Source of the DNA: Gerris lacustris
Taxonomy: Eukaryota; Arthropoda; Insecta; Hemiptera; Gerridae
Assembly (NCBI GenBank): GCA_951217055.1
Contig: OX578276.1
Span: 73,139,644 to 73,203,643 of the forward strand
Length of the DNA stretch: 64,000 nt
Direction: 5' to 3'
Shown here: piece after piece, positions 12,244 through 22,260 of the stretch
Numbering within the stretch: position 1 is the stretch's first letter
Layout: each line of letters opens with the position of its first letter
The notes under the pieces: generated by a model
What the model saw: the letters and a program-made list of their open reading frames with translations, nothing else
What the model was told of the DNA's origin: nothing
Databases searched by the model: none
Position numbers and translations under genes: made by a program

Positions 12244-12831
12244 GAATAAGAATAAGAATAAGAATGCCATTTATTGTTTTATCGTACATAGTTTTTACAA
12301 AAAAAACATCTAAAAATAGCTAATTTAAAAAACAAATCGGCCAAATAGCCGTGGCGCACAAAGGCTTTTGAGGTTACATATTATTGCAGGAAAATATTAA
12401 GTTAATTAAATTATTATACTCATAATAAATAAATTATTTAGGAACAAAACATGCATTTATATAAATTAAATAAATCTTTAGTAAAAGAAAACATTACAAT
12501 TTTATATCAAAACTTTTTTTAGGAACAAAACATACATTTATATAAATTAAATAAATATTTAATAAAAGAAAACAACATTACAATTTTATAACAAAACTTT
12601 AAAATTCTACACTTAATTGATTGATTGTTTATTTTAATCATATAACAGATTTTTTTAAATTTATATATATGTAAATATTTTATTAATTATTTATGTTTAT
12701 GGTATATATATTTTGTACTATTAAATTATTTTATTAATTAAATTATAAATAAAATTAGTTAGATTAGTTTTTATCGATTATCAAAATGTAAATATATAAA
12801 TGGTAAGTGTATGTTTGTATTAAAATAACGA

Positions 12832-12833
<2 letters not shown>

Positions 12834-12880
<47 letters not shown>
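12834..12880. repeat. Homopolymer T47 (A47 in LINE sense)
   Basis: A 47-base T run, 97 bases beyond the ORF2 stop of the minus-strand LINE and ~590 bases before its end. It may be an older 3' end or an internal expansion. Confidence 0.95.
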
Positions 12881-12885
<5 letters not shown>

Positions 12886-12977
12886 AACCTAATGATCTAT
12901 TGTTATATGGTAAGTTATTTATTTATTTTCGTTTATTATTATTATATTATTACATGTGGATTAGTTGCAGTGTATAT

Positions 12978-15881
12978 TTATGAGTTCTGAAGCCAAACTT
13001 GTGAGTTGACTGTTTTCATTCGATGCCATTCTTTTCGATCTCTAGCTATTCTTTGCCACGTTTCCTCGCCACAGCACTTTCTCATTTCTTCGTCCCATCG
13101 TCTTTCTGGTCTTCCTCTTTTTCTTTTTCTATCCCTCGGGTACCATTGAATTAGTGCTGTTGACCATCTTCCATCATCCCTTCTAGCTAAGTGTCCCGCC
13201 CATTCCCATTTTCTTTCCACCATAACTTTACCTATGTCTACCAAGCCAGTCTTCTCCCGCACCCACTCATTTGTTTTTCTATCCTTAATGGATATCCTTA
13301 ACATGCTGCGTTCCATGCGTCGCTGCGTCACTCTCATCTTCTGGATCACTTTGGCCGACATTACCCAAGTCTCGACTCCATAAATAAGTACTGGTAAGAC
13401 GCACTTCATCCAGAGGTTCGCCTTGCTTTGAATTGGTACTTCGGACCTAAAAAGATGCCTGAATCTGTTGTAGCTGGCCCATCCTAATGCTACGCGTCTT
13501 CTTACTTCTTTTTCATCATCACCTTTGTCTGTAATGATTTGTCCTAAGTATGTGTATTCTTTTACCTGTTCTATGCATCCTTCATCCAGTTCTATCCTTT
13601 CAATATTTTTACAACTCACTTCCATTATTTTGGTTTTCTGAACATTCATCTTCAATCCAATTTTCATTACTTCATTTGTTAAATCCTTTATCATGCATTT
13701 TAATTCTTGTACGTTTTTTCCTATTACTACTAAGTCGTCCGCAAATTTCATGATTGAGAAGTTTACACCGTTAATATTTATTCCGTAGTTTTTCCAATCA
13801 AGATTTTTACAGGCTGCTTCAAGCACTGCTATAAAAATATTTGCAGAAATTACATCGCCTTGTCTAGTACCTCTCTTCACCAAAATTTCGCATTTACAGT
13901 TTCTGTGTTCAATTGATAGCGACGCTCCGGTATATATATAATTAATAATTTTAATATAGGCCTCTTGCAAACCAACTGCTCTGAGAGTTTTAATTATTTC
14001 GGCTGTATTGAGTGAGTCGAAAGCCTTTTCGAAGTCAATGAAGCAGATTACTATAGGCAGGTTATATTGTTTTGATATTTTTATAAGCTGTTTAAGTGCG
14101 AAGATATTGTCCAGAGTTGAGAATCCACTCCTAAAGCCTGTCTGGTCTATCCCGATGAATTCGTTTATTTTTTTATCTATTCTCCTGTTTATAATGGACA
14201 TAAAAGTTTTGTAAATCACCGGTAGAAGGCATATAGGTCTGTAGTTAGTTATTTTCATTCTGTCACCTTTTTTGAAGATCAACAGAAGCTTGGATTTCAA
14301 CCACGTATTTGGCACTGTACCTGAACTCAAGCACTTATTAAAGAACTCCGTTAGAAAGGAAATCAGTGTATCTCCACCTGTTTTTACGTGTTCATTCGTA
14401 ATTCCATCAAGTCCTCCTGTTTTCCCTAATTTAAGCTTATTTATAGCATTTCTAACCTCACTTGATAATATTTCAGGAATCTCTTCATCATTATATCGGT
14501 ATGCTCCTGCTTCCTCTCCATCGCTACACCTATTTTCTCTGGCTTCATCGTATAGTTCACTGTAAAATGATTTTATAATATTTAATATGCCTTCTTTATT
14601 TGTTATAATTACTTCTTTACCTCCTTCTACGTTCTGTTTTTTATTTTCTTTCATAGCCATAATTACACCTCTTCCAGTTTTATGTGAGTTCCATACTTTC
14701 TTCACACTTTCATTATTTTCCAAGGCTTCATTTAATTCTACCGTCCTCTTTTGTACACTCCAGTCCTTGATTTTTTCCCTAATTGTTTTTGACATGTCTG
14801 CAAATTCTGCCCTGTCCTTTCCACAACTTTTCATTTTTCTTCGCTTATAAAGAAGCTTTCTAATTTCTTTTGGCAGTTTTCTTTTAGGTGGTTTATTTTT
14901 ATTTATTAATATGAGGTCTTCAGCCTCTTTCAAACATGTAACGACTTCGCTGTTAAACTCTTCGACTTCTAGTTCTCCATACATTTTATTTGTTAACTTA
15001 GCCTCTACGTGTGCTTGAAAAGTTTTTATTTCATTTTCATTTAATTTTAGATTTTTTATACTTTTCTTATCTTTCCACTTTTTCCTGATAAGATTTAATT
15101 TTAGCTTTGCTCGTAGTGCAATATGATCACTGCCTAAATTGATGCTGCTATCTGTTTCAATATCTTGGAATAGATTTTTCTTATTACAGAGAATGAAATC
15201 TATTTGGTTTTTTGTTTTCCCGTCCGGGCTTATCCACGACCATTTTTTACTATCATCTTTCAAGAAAAAAGTATTCATCACATACAGTGAGTTGCTTTCT
15301 GCAAATTCGACGAGACGATCTCCTCTTTGGTTTCTTTCACCTAGCCCGTGATTTCCTACAACATCTCTTTCTCTTCCTTTCCCTATTTTACTATTAAAGT
15401 CCCCCATGACTATGGTAATAGAGCATCTGTCTTCGTCTAAGGCAATCTGAATATTATTATAAAACTCTTCTACTTCTAGGTCGTCGGCGTCGGTTGTCGG
15501 TGCATATACCTGCAAAATTTTTATTCTTCCACCTCCTTCTATATTTTCTAATTTCCAAACGAGTTTTGACACACGATGTGAATAAGATTTTAGACTTACA
15601 ATATTCTTTACACTTTTGGTATTGATCAAAAAGCCGGTACCTCCTTGGCAACCATTTCCGTTCACATATAGCTCAATTCCCTCTGACAAGTCTAGCAAAA
15701 GTTCCGAGTTTCTTCTTACTTCACACAGACCTAGAACATCCCACTCCCTTCCGTTCACTTCTTCTAGAAGTTCTATTAGTCTGTATTCATCCCGTAGTGT
15801 CCTGCAGTTGTAAGTAAATATGTTTGCTTCTTTAAACTTGTTGCTATTTCCTGGTTTAATGTCTCTATTTTTAATTGATTG
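12978..15881 (-). CDS. LINE-1A ORF2: endonuclease-reverse transcriptase
   Basis: It encodes the replication enzyme of the LINE: an apurinic-type endonuclease that nicks the target and a reverse transcriptase that primes from the nick. Counting from the GTG at 15758 (926 residues to the stop), I see GDFNSKIG (~117) and GSDHIALRAK (~208) of the endonuclease, then FIDFEKAFDS (~572), RGTRQGDVIS and FADD (~671-674) of the RT, and a C-terminal RKWEWAGHLARR…CC region. The frame stays open upstream of 15758 to a TAG at 15884-15882 and includes the conserved start of the endonuclease (FTYNCRTLR). No AUG occurs in that upstream part. The TAG is the ORF1 stop in the same frame, so expression by readthrough is likely (see findings). 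Clade assignment to RTE-like elements is from motif style. Confidence 0.9.
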   Translation of the reverse strand, partial: QSIKNRDIKPGNSNKFKEANIFTYNCRTLRDEYRLIELLEEVNGREWDVLGLCEVRRNSELLLDLSEGIELYVNGNGCQGGTGFLINTKSVKNIVSLKSYSHRVSKLVWKLENIEGGGRIKILQVYAPTTDADDLEVEEFYNNIQIALDEDRCSITIVMGDFNSKIGKGRERDVVGNHGLGERNQRGDRLVEFAESNSLYVMNTFFLKDDSKKWSWISPDGKTKNQIDFILCNKKNLFQDIETDSSINLGSDHIALRAKLKLNLIRKKWKDKKSIKNLKLNENEIKTFQAHVEAKLTNKMYGELEVEEFNSEVVTCLKEAEDLILINKNKPPKRKLPKEIRKLLYKRRKMKSCGKDRAEFADMSKTIREKIKDWSVQKRTVELNEALENNESVKKVWNSHKTGRGVIMAMKENKKQNVEGGKEVIITNKEGILNIIKSFYSELYDEARENRCSDGEEAGAYRYNDEEIPEILSSEVRNAINKLKLGKTGGLDGITNEHVKTGGDTLISFLTEFFNKCLSSGTVPNTWLKSKLLLIFKKGDRMKITNYRPICLLPVIYKTFMSIINRRIDKKINEFIGIDQTGFRSGFSTLDNIFALKQLIKISKQYNLPIVICFIDFEKAFDSLNTAEIIKTLRAVGLQEAYIKIINYIYTGASLSIEHRNCKCEILVKRGTRQGDVISANIFIAVLEAACKNLDWKNYGININGVNFSIMKFADDLVVIGKNVQELKCMIKDLTNEVMKIGLKMNVQKTKIMEVSCKNIERIELDEGCIEQVKEYTYLGQIITDKGDDEKEVRRRVALGWASYNRFRHLFRSEVPIQSKANLWMKCVLPVLIYGVETWVMSAKVIQKMRVTQRRMERSMLRISIKDRKTNEWVREKTGLVDIGKVMVERKWEWAGHLARRDDGRWSTALIQWYPRDRKRKRGRPERRWDEEMRKCCGEETWQRIARDRKEWHRMKTVNSQVWLQNS

Positions 15882-15887
15882 CTATGG
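15879..15887 (-). promoter_or_regulatory. Candidate stop-codon readthrough site UAG-CAA (CARYYA)
   Basis: Sense sequence ATTCCATAGCAATCAATT: TAG at 15884-15882 followed by CAATCA, which fits CARYYA, the 3' context known to make UAG leaky in tobamovirus-type readthrough. ORF1 and ORF2 are in the same frame across it, with no AUG in ORF2 before the endonuclease. Confidence 0.6.
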
Positions 15888-16673
15888 AATTGGTTTTCTC
15901 TGCGTGTTTTTTTGTTGGTGGCTGTTATTATCAAAAAATGTTGTTAGCTGCTTTTGTATTGCATTTTCAGGGTTAAACTTTCTTTTTGTCTGCTGCTCTA
16001 TTGTTTGGCGTTGATTAGTCCTATCTGTGGGGGGTGATTCTAGTTGTCTTTTACTTCCTTTTTGTTCTTGCATATATTTATTACTATTTTCTTTGATGAT
16101 AAGTTTGTCATACTTAAGTATGGCATATTTCCCTTCTCTCCTGGCTTGATCTAAGTCTGGTTTTAGATTCCTTCTTATTTCTCTTACACAGTGAGGGAAA
16201 TCATCATTAATAAATACATCGCTATTTTTAAGAAGTTTTTTATTTAACATGATTTCCATCTTTTTCTTAAAGCGAACCATTTTTATACAGACAGGCCTAT
16301 TTTCGTTTTCAGGATTACCTTGTCTTCTAACATAATCGAAGTCAGCTTCACTAAGACTTATATTAAGATATTCCTTTATTACTCTAATAACGGTGTTCTC
16401 TAAATGTTCATATTTTTCAGGCTTAATTTCTGGGATGCCAAACATGATGATATTATTTTTGCGGGCTTCTCTTTCTAAGAATGATATTTTCTTTTGTTGC
16501 TCCTCTATAATTTTATTATTCATTAGTTGCTGTTGGTTAATTAATGTGATTTGGTTAGTCATTTCTTCCGTAGACTTTCTGATTTCACATGTTAGTTCTT
16601 CTTTCACATTTTTTAAGTCGTCTTTCATGCTAGTGATAAGTTGAATAAGTGTAGAATCAGCCATCTTATGCAT
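15882..16673 (-). CDS. LINE-1A ORF1: coiled-coil RNA-binding protein
   Basis: 263 residues, starting MHKMADSTLIQ. Residues ~10-70 are heptad-like and charged (coiled coil for multimer formation). Residues ~70-190 contain REARKNNIIMFGIPE, similar in layout to the RRM-like core of L1-type ORF1 proteins, followed by a basic segment with AILKYDKLIIKE. ORF1 proteins bind the LINE RNA and form the ribonucleoprotein. The C-terminus is polar and Gln/Lys-rich. It stops at TAG (15884-15882), followed by CAA TCA in the same frame as ORF2. Relics of the same kind of ORF1 occur at 3150-3215. Confidence 0.85.
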   Translation of the reverse strand: MHKMADSTLIQLITSMKDDLKNVKEELTCEIRKSTEEMTNQITLINQQQLMNNKIIEEQQKKISFLEREARKNNIIMFGIPEIKPEKYEHLENTVIRVIKEYLNISLSEADFDYVRRQGNPENENRPVCIKMVRFKKKMEIMLNKKLLKNSDVFINDDFPHCVREIRRNLKPDLDQARREGKYAILKYDKLIIKENSNKYMQEQKGSKRQLESPPTDRTNQRQTIEQQTKRKFNPENAIQKQLTTFFDNNSHQQKNTQRKPIP

Positions 16674-17144
16674 TAAATAAAATTACCTAGTCAAACTAAA
16701 AATATGCTGGTTAAGGAATTATTATTATTATTATTATTATTTTTATTAAATTATGTATTTATTTATATTTATTATTATTCTATCAACTATATGGTTTTTA
16801 CTTTAATCGTTTGTTACAATCAAGTGTTTGTATTATTTATTATTATAGAAATTACTATTATCAGATTATTATATACATTTTTTAATATTTACTAACATTA
16901 TTATTATTTGATAAATCGAAATTATTTACCAATTATTTATAAATAATATTGAAATTATTTCATCCGATATATATGTAACTAACTAGATAATTAATCAGTA
17001 CAAGGTATTGTTTACACGTACATAATTTTCTCCAATTTAATTATATTATTTCTAACTTCTTAAATGATTGTGTGATAGTAAATATTATTTTATTTGTTAG
17101 ATATATACATAGAAATATACTGAAATATTAGCTAATCTTGATGT

Positions 17145-17256
17145 AAAAAAGCTTTAGGCTTTGGCTGGAATCGAACTCCTGATGTCCCGGAGAATCTAGT
17201 TCCAACGAGTTTCCGACAGATGGTCAAGCACCTTGACCACTGCGCTACCAAGAAGA
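17145..17256 (-). promoter_or_regulatory. tRNA-like Pol III unit in LINE-1A 5' UTR
   Basis: On the minus strand: A-box-like TGGTAGCGCAGTGG (17250-17237), B-box-like AGTTCGATTCC (~17178-17168) and a T6 run (17150-17145) that could stop Pol III. The A-B distance (~70 nt) is longer than in a normal tRNA and I cannot fold a proper acceptor stem. It is therefore a tRNA-derived segment, either an internal promoter of the LINE or a SINE head, in sense orientation ~500 nt upstream of ORF1. Confidence 0.55.
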
Positions 17257-17694
17257 TGTTATACGTCCGGTCGAACTCCTACATCAGTTTCACCGAACTA
17301 TTTTTTATATTTATTAGTGTTCAAATTTATGGGTTAAAATAACCTGACACTTATTCATAACTGCAAATTAATTAATAGGTACAATTTCCACTTAATTGAT
17401 TTTGCTACTCACAGTTTCCTGGGCCCTGATTCATTTGTTACTAACAGATTTTTATATTAATTCCTCTAGGTAACAAATTTTTAAACTGTAAGATTTGAGC
17501 ACGTTCTTAGCTTCAGTGTCAATTTTCTCAGTATACAACGATAATTTTTTCACTGTAACACTTTCACTAGTAGAAACAATCTATTATGATAAAACAAGCA
17601 CATAATATTTGCTAAAACTTAAACAAAACTTTTGATTTTTTAAAGAAAAGGAGCAGTACGATCTGCACTGTACGCACCTTAGTGTAACCTGTGT

Positions 17695-18364
17695 GTAAAA
17701 TTGTGACTTACATTATTTATTATTATGACTTACTTTTTATGTTTATCCTTAGTTATAAATTATGTGTAATTATCATTGTACTGTAGAACGTTTCTCCCCC
17801 AGAAAATTAATATTTTACCAATATTTTTTTTCTTTAAATTTTTAATTATCTGATATCATACTAATTATTTTTAATATGCTCTTTTGAATATCCTACAAAA
17901 TAGGTTAATCGACGTAGGTATTGCCGAATACCATCTCGCAAATGTTCGATTTTTCCTTTTTTCCTAGGACGTATAATCTTAGTGTAATAGGATGCCTAAC
18001 CTGAATAACCGAAGCTCAATTTATTTAAAGTAATGCCTTTAATAGGTACGTTCAGTGTTTAAGAAGAGCAGCGGGTAACTTTAAAGAAACTAGTTTAAAC
18101 TGGTAACTGGTAAGTTACTTCGTCTGGAATGGTGATTAATAGCTTTGTAAACTCTCATCGCCTCTTCAAAGATTTTTTTCTTTCATAGTAAGATAAGTGT
18201 TAAAGGTATATTTAAAAGATTTAATACTTCAACCCTCTAATTTTAAACTTATAACCGGGTGGATTTTGTATTATCTTATGTAACGTATTTAGTTAGAACT
18301 TATTATTACGTAATAATAAAACAAAAAGGAATGGTTTATCATACAAACATTTCCTTCTCCATAA
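17695..18364. repeat. Target-site duplication of LINE-1A, copy 2 (670 bp)
   Basis: Same sequence as 11574-12243, immediately after the 5' end of the minus-strand LINE. The 3' break falls inside a 30-bp near-perfect palindrome (18357-18386; arms CTCCATAACCAATTA and TAATTGGCTATGGAG). Confidence 0.9.
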
Positions 18365-18469
18365 CCAATTATAATTGGCTATGGAGAATGTAATTATTAT
18401 TATTTATAAATTTAACTATTCTAACTTAATGAGTTTTTTTACTAAAATTGTAAATGGATTCTGTTTCAG

Positions 18470-18681
18470 CGTTGCTGTCAGGTACTCTAAGGACGTACCA
18501 GGTAGCAGGGTGTGAAGGTCAAGTGGTAGGCCTTTCCTGCCCACCGGGTACTTCAATCTCGGTGAGAGAAGCCAAGTACGGATCTTCTCCCACCGCTGCC
18601 AGAACTCTCTGTCCTGCCAAGAACAACTTCCCTTCTCATATAACCCTGCCAAATAACTGCCAACTTCCATCAGCTATGCAG
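18470..18681 (+). CDS. Internal exon, SUEL-type lectin domain (EVA-1-like)
   Basis: A 212-nt exon bounded by a consensus acceptor (CTGTTTCAG, ending 18469) and donor (CAG|GTTAGT at 18682). It enters in phase 1 (the first two bases complete a codon) and leaves in phase 0. The peptide starts LLSGTLRTYQ and contains CEGQVVGLSCPPGTSISVRE, then AKYG, TLCPAK and NNCQLPSAMQ: four cysteines and the C-E-G…L-x-C-P-x-G-x-x-I…YG pattern of the sea-urchin-egg-lectin (Gal_Lectin) domain. This domain occurs in EVA-1 (Slit co-receptor) and latrophilin extracellular regions; wording and spacing look closest to EVA-1 homologue C. The usual YGR arginine is not present (YGSS). Other exons of the gene are not identified in the window. 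No TATA or start codon belongs here; the in-frame ATG at 18454 is intronic. Confidence 0.75.
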
Positions 18682-19019
18682 GTTAGTTCTTTTATGTTAA
18701 TAGCATAAGAAATATTATATCCGTATCCAGCCACAGATAGAGGAGGGGCTAGGATGGCCGCATGGCCCGAGCCCCTGACCCCAAAAAATTATTTATATGT
18801 TTTTTATAAATATTAATAATTTATATTTATTTTTAATATTAAATAATTTGAAGGCAATAAGAATGCTTATAAGTCAAACTAATTTTAAGGAGACAGAATT
18901 TGTTAGGCATTCCCTTAGTCTCACGAAACGCAAGAGTATGATGTTGTTGGCCCTAAGAACGCTCTCTCAGGGCCTGTCCACATCTATATATAATCACTAA
19001 TTGCCGAAAATTAATGGGG
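18682..19019 (+). other. Intron sequence downstream of lectin exon
   Basis: Begins with the donor GTTAGT. It contains a short GC-rich stretch (18730-18780) and otherwise AT-rich sequence. No exon recognised. Confidence 0.5.
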
Positions 19020-19510
19020 TCGAATAAATATTATATTTTACTTTCTCATATAAAGAGAAAGTATTGTGATGGCGCGAAAATTCGTTTTTGAGATTTATGT
19101 GGATTTACATGTTTTGAGGTCCCCTGTGTAAAAAAAAGTGGTTTTTAAAAAGTGTCTGTCGTCTGTCATCTATGTAGCCGCGAGGAGCCTAAACTACTGG
19201 GCCGATTTTGCCGAAATTTGGTATACATGATCAGAAAAATCACACCCCAAGGAGAAATCGAAAAATGAATTTTTAGTTCCAAATTTGGGGGCTCGACCCC
19301 CCAAAAACTCTGAACAAACGTGAGAAAACAATTTCTCGAAAGCTGTTCCGATGATTTTGATAAATAAAAATCTAAAATGAAGTCTATTTAAATTCCAATC
19401 TAACGATACAGCCGTTTTCCCGGGAAAAATCTAGTTACAGAAATATTGATAAACATTACTGTTCTATTTTTTAGTAAATATCACAACAAAATATGACCCT
19501 ATTAAGAGCC
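19020..19510 (+). repeat. Dispersed repeat with ACTTTCTC hairpin and GTCTGTC motif
   Basis: It starts with a perfect stem ACTTTCTC/GAGAAAGT (19040-19062), then GTGTCTGTCGTCTGTC, AACTACTGGGCCGATTTTG and CGAAAGCTGTTCC. This is the layout of degenerate insect non-autonomous repeats (hairpin head, GTCT tract, conserved body). Non-coding. Confidence 0.5.
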
Positions 19511-21284
19511 GAAACGCCTAATGAAAGAGAGAAAATATTGTAATTATTATTATTACACCTTAGCTATTTCTCTACCAAAAAATAATCAAATTGAAAGGTA
19601 TTAATCTCACTGTTTTCCAAAATATACAAGAAAAAAAAATTGACCAGCTAACTCAATAAATAAGATAAATTATGACTAAAACTTTTCATTCATAAACTAA
19701 AAAAAGTTTGCAATTATATACAGCATAATTAGTCATAAAATAACAAAAGGAGTGGAAAACATAATCTTGAAGTGAGTATTACAGATGCCAGATAATTAAT
19801 GTCAATATAAAAGTTGTTTCTTTTAAATAAATGTATAAACTGTTTAAATATTTTTGTTAAATTAATACAAATTTTTATAATATAATAAGGTTTCTCCGAG
19901 CTGTCACCAGGGGCTGTCACCTCAATATCCAATTCCGGATTCTTAACTTGCTTTTTACACCTTATAACAAAACAATAAGCAAAATATTACCAACAAAAGG
20001 AAAAAAATTTGATTAATTCCAGTAAACGTTTCAAACCATATGTTTAACAATTTTCTCAGTAGCTTTTCTATTAACATTATATAAATAACAAGTTCTATTA
20101 TTTCATGCTTGCAACAGCAATAAATATTAAATTGACCAATAAATCATTTGTTAATTATAAAAATGCTTACCAAACCTTCAATTTCTTTAAACTCATTTCC
20201 CGTGTTTATTCCACGTGCTTGTATTATAATTTGAGTGAAAAGGCGAAAAAAAAAAAAATCTTGTTCTTTTTTCAAGCTCGAATTATATTATCTAAGATCT
20301 GAAGCGATTAATGCACACTTTTCTTATCCGCCTAACTTTAACCAATTAAAATCACATCATATTGCGTGAGCTCTATTAAACGTGACTGCTATCCAAAGCT
20401 GCACGTAAACTTATTATTTTAATAATTAATTATTTTCGTTGTAAATCTGTCCCCAGCCAATTGATAAGACCTATTTTTTATAGAACCACAATAAATATGA
20501 AGAACAAAATTTGCGGCAAAATAGTAAATACGCGAAATTCTGTATGTATTTTACTATATGAATGCAATTTAACCTTATAATATATTGCAATAATATATTA
20601 ATATTATTTTATTTTGGATAATAAAATTAGTATATAAATAGATTGTTACATAAATTATGATAAACAGATCGGTTTAATAAATCAACTTGTCTTCTTAGGA
20701 AAATTAAATATATAATAAGATGAAAATTATTATTAAAATTCCAAGGTATTGTAGAAACTCAACTCCAGGGCTTTATTAGCTCTCACCTCTTGAAGGTAGG
20801 TTGGAAAAGGATAAGATATTAAAACGACAATGTAAAGTACGTTTGCTTATTTTAAGACAAACATCCGCAGAAAATTTATTTGCTACAAGCTTGTCAAATA
20901 ATATGTATAATAATGATAATAATAATATTTATTGAAGTGAATAGATTACATGCATTACTTTTTTTTTTTTTATAATAATTTCCATATGCACATCGTTTCA
21001 GCCTAAGCTGTGGTGACCTTTAACCCTTTAAGGATCAGGGCAAAAAAAATTGTCAAAAATGTTGTCAAAATACTTATTATACTACCAGTTTTGATTTGAT
21101 ATTGAGTTTTTATAAAATAATTAGCGCTCACGAGTTATTTGCAGATATTTAGCTTGAGCTACTTTATGGTGGTAAAGGAAGTAAACCACCAAACCTTACA
21201 GGCAATATAATTTTTTCAAGGTCACCAGAAGTACAAATCCCTAATTAATTGGTGGCATCTCCTAGAAACCACCTATAAACATTG
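19511..21284. other. AT-rich interval, no gene seen
   Basis: Only short frames without similarity. Bases 20908-20935 are ATAATAATG-type low complexity. Confidence 0.5.
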
Positions 21285-21720
21285 ATTTTTGCTTCCGAGC
21301 TTACCGAAGGTAACGGAAGCTATGTGATCGTTCTGAAGGACGAAAATATTTTATATCTCCGATTTCAAAAATTCCAAGACAGAAATCCGTTTCAGACATC
21401 AGGGAACCTTTTTGGTCCCGTGTCTGTCTGTCGGTCTGTCGCTCAATTTTTGCGAACCACCATATCTTAAAAACTACACTTCCAATTTTAATGAAATTTG
21501 GGTGGTAGGTCATACTTAGCCCATTGTTGGTCCCATGTAAGTTTCAACCTTCTGCTCTTATTTGTTTATTATCCACATGCTCACAAACATACATTTATTT
21601 ACAGCTATATCTTTAAAAGTAATCATCTGATTTTTATGAAATTTTTATGGTTTGTCGAAAGTAGCTTGAAGATAACACCTACTTAATTTCAACCTTCTGC
21701 GCACTTTAAATCGTACTAAA
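21285..21720 (+). repeat. Dispersed repeat A, copy
   Basis: It starts TTGCTTCCGAGCTTACCGAA, folding as GCTTCCG…TTACC/GGTAA…CGGAAGC with a small bulge. GACAGAAATCCGTTTCAGAC, (GTCT)n, AAAAACTACACTTCCAATTT and GTCGAAAGTAGCTTGAAG follow, in the same order as at 48133 (+) and 57455 (-). The frame through it codes for nothing recognisable. Confidence 0.85.
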
Positions 21721-21787
21721 TTAATATGTCTTATACTATAAACCCGCATGGCTAACTGACTCACTGACTGACATTAATGTTTACCCA

Positions 21788-22260
21788 CTTCCAAAAGAGC
21801 TAGAGACTTGCGGTTTGCGCCATTCGACGCGCAACGTCCCTATTGTGAACAAAAATTACTATACAACGGTCACTCTTCCCCCTTCTTCCCCCCTTAAAAA
21901 AATAAAAATGGGTGACTTGATTTTTAAGCTGGTTTGGGGGCTTATCGGGCTAAACGGTAAGTCGTATTATTTTTAGTTATGAGGGGGGTTAAATAAAAAA
22001 AAAGCTGTTTATACTGCGATTTCTACGATTTGGTTGCAGTTTTATATTTGTTTATTAAATTAATTATATGTGCACTAACTTTTTGTGCTTGTTGGAGGCT
22101 TTGTTTCCCAAAAAAATGTTTAAATTTCTTCAACTTTATTAAATATTTACTGGAACAGTGCCGTGCCGTTCCAACTGTTTGATTATTTTTATAGAGGTAT
22201 TTTTTTAATTTGGTCTTTTCTTTGCGAGGAAGCTATGTGCCACATTAATTAGCAGAGTAT
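21788..22260 (+). repeat. Dispersed repeat C, copy 2
   Basis: GAGCTAGAGACTTGCGG…GACGCGCAACGTCC…GCTAAACGGTAAGTCG match bases 1-190, and the tail GCGAGGAAGCTATGTGCCAC matches 923-945. It is preceded by a (TGACTCAC)-type stretch at ~21750. It is shorter than copy 1, with internal deletions. Confidence 0.7.

Larger units (their letters stand above)
12244..17694 (-). mobile_element. Full-length RTE-like LINE (LINE-1A)
   Basis: Order on the minus strand: ~1.0-kb 5' UTR (17694-16674), ORF1 (16673-15882), ORF2 (15881-12978), 3' UTR with a 47-base A-tract (12880-12834) and an ~84-bp tandem duplication (12437-12600), ending in (ATTCTT)4. A short simple-repeat tail instead of a long poly(A) end is usual in RTE-type LINEs. 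It is flanked by a 670-bp direct duplication. Both ORFs are open, so the copy may be active. It lies antisense to, and about 100 bp plus one target copy upstream of, the lectin exon. Confidence 0.88.

Noticed and set aside
13550..15813. Plus-strand frames opposite the LINE ORF2
   Set aside because: Antisense shadows of the minus-strand endonuclease-RT coding sequence.
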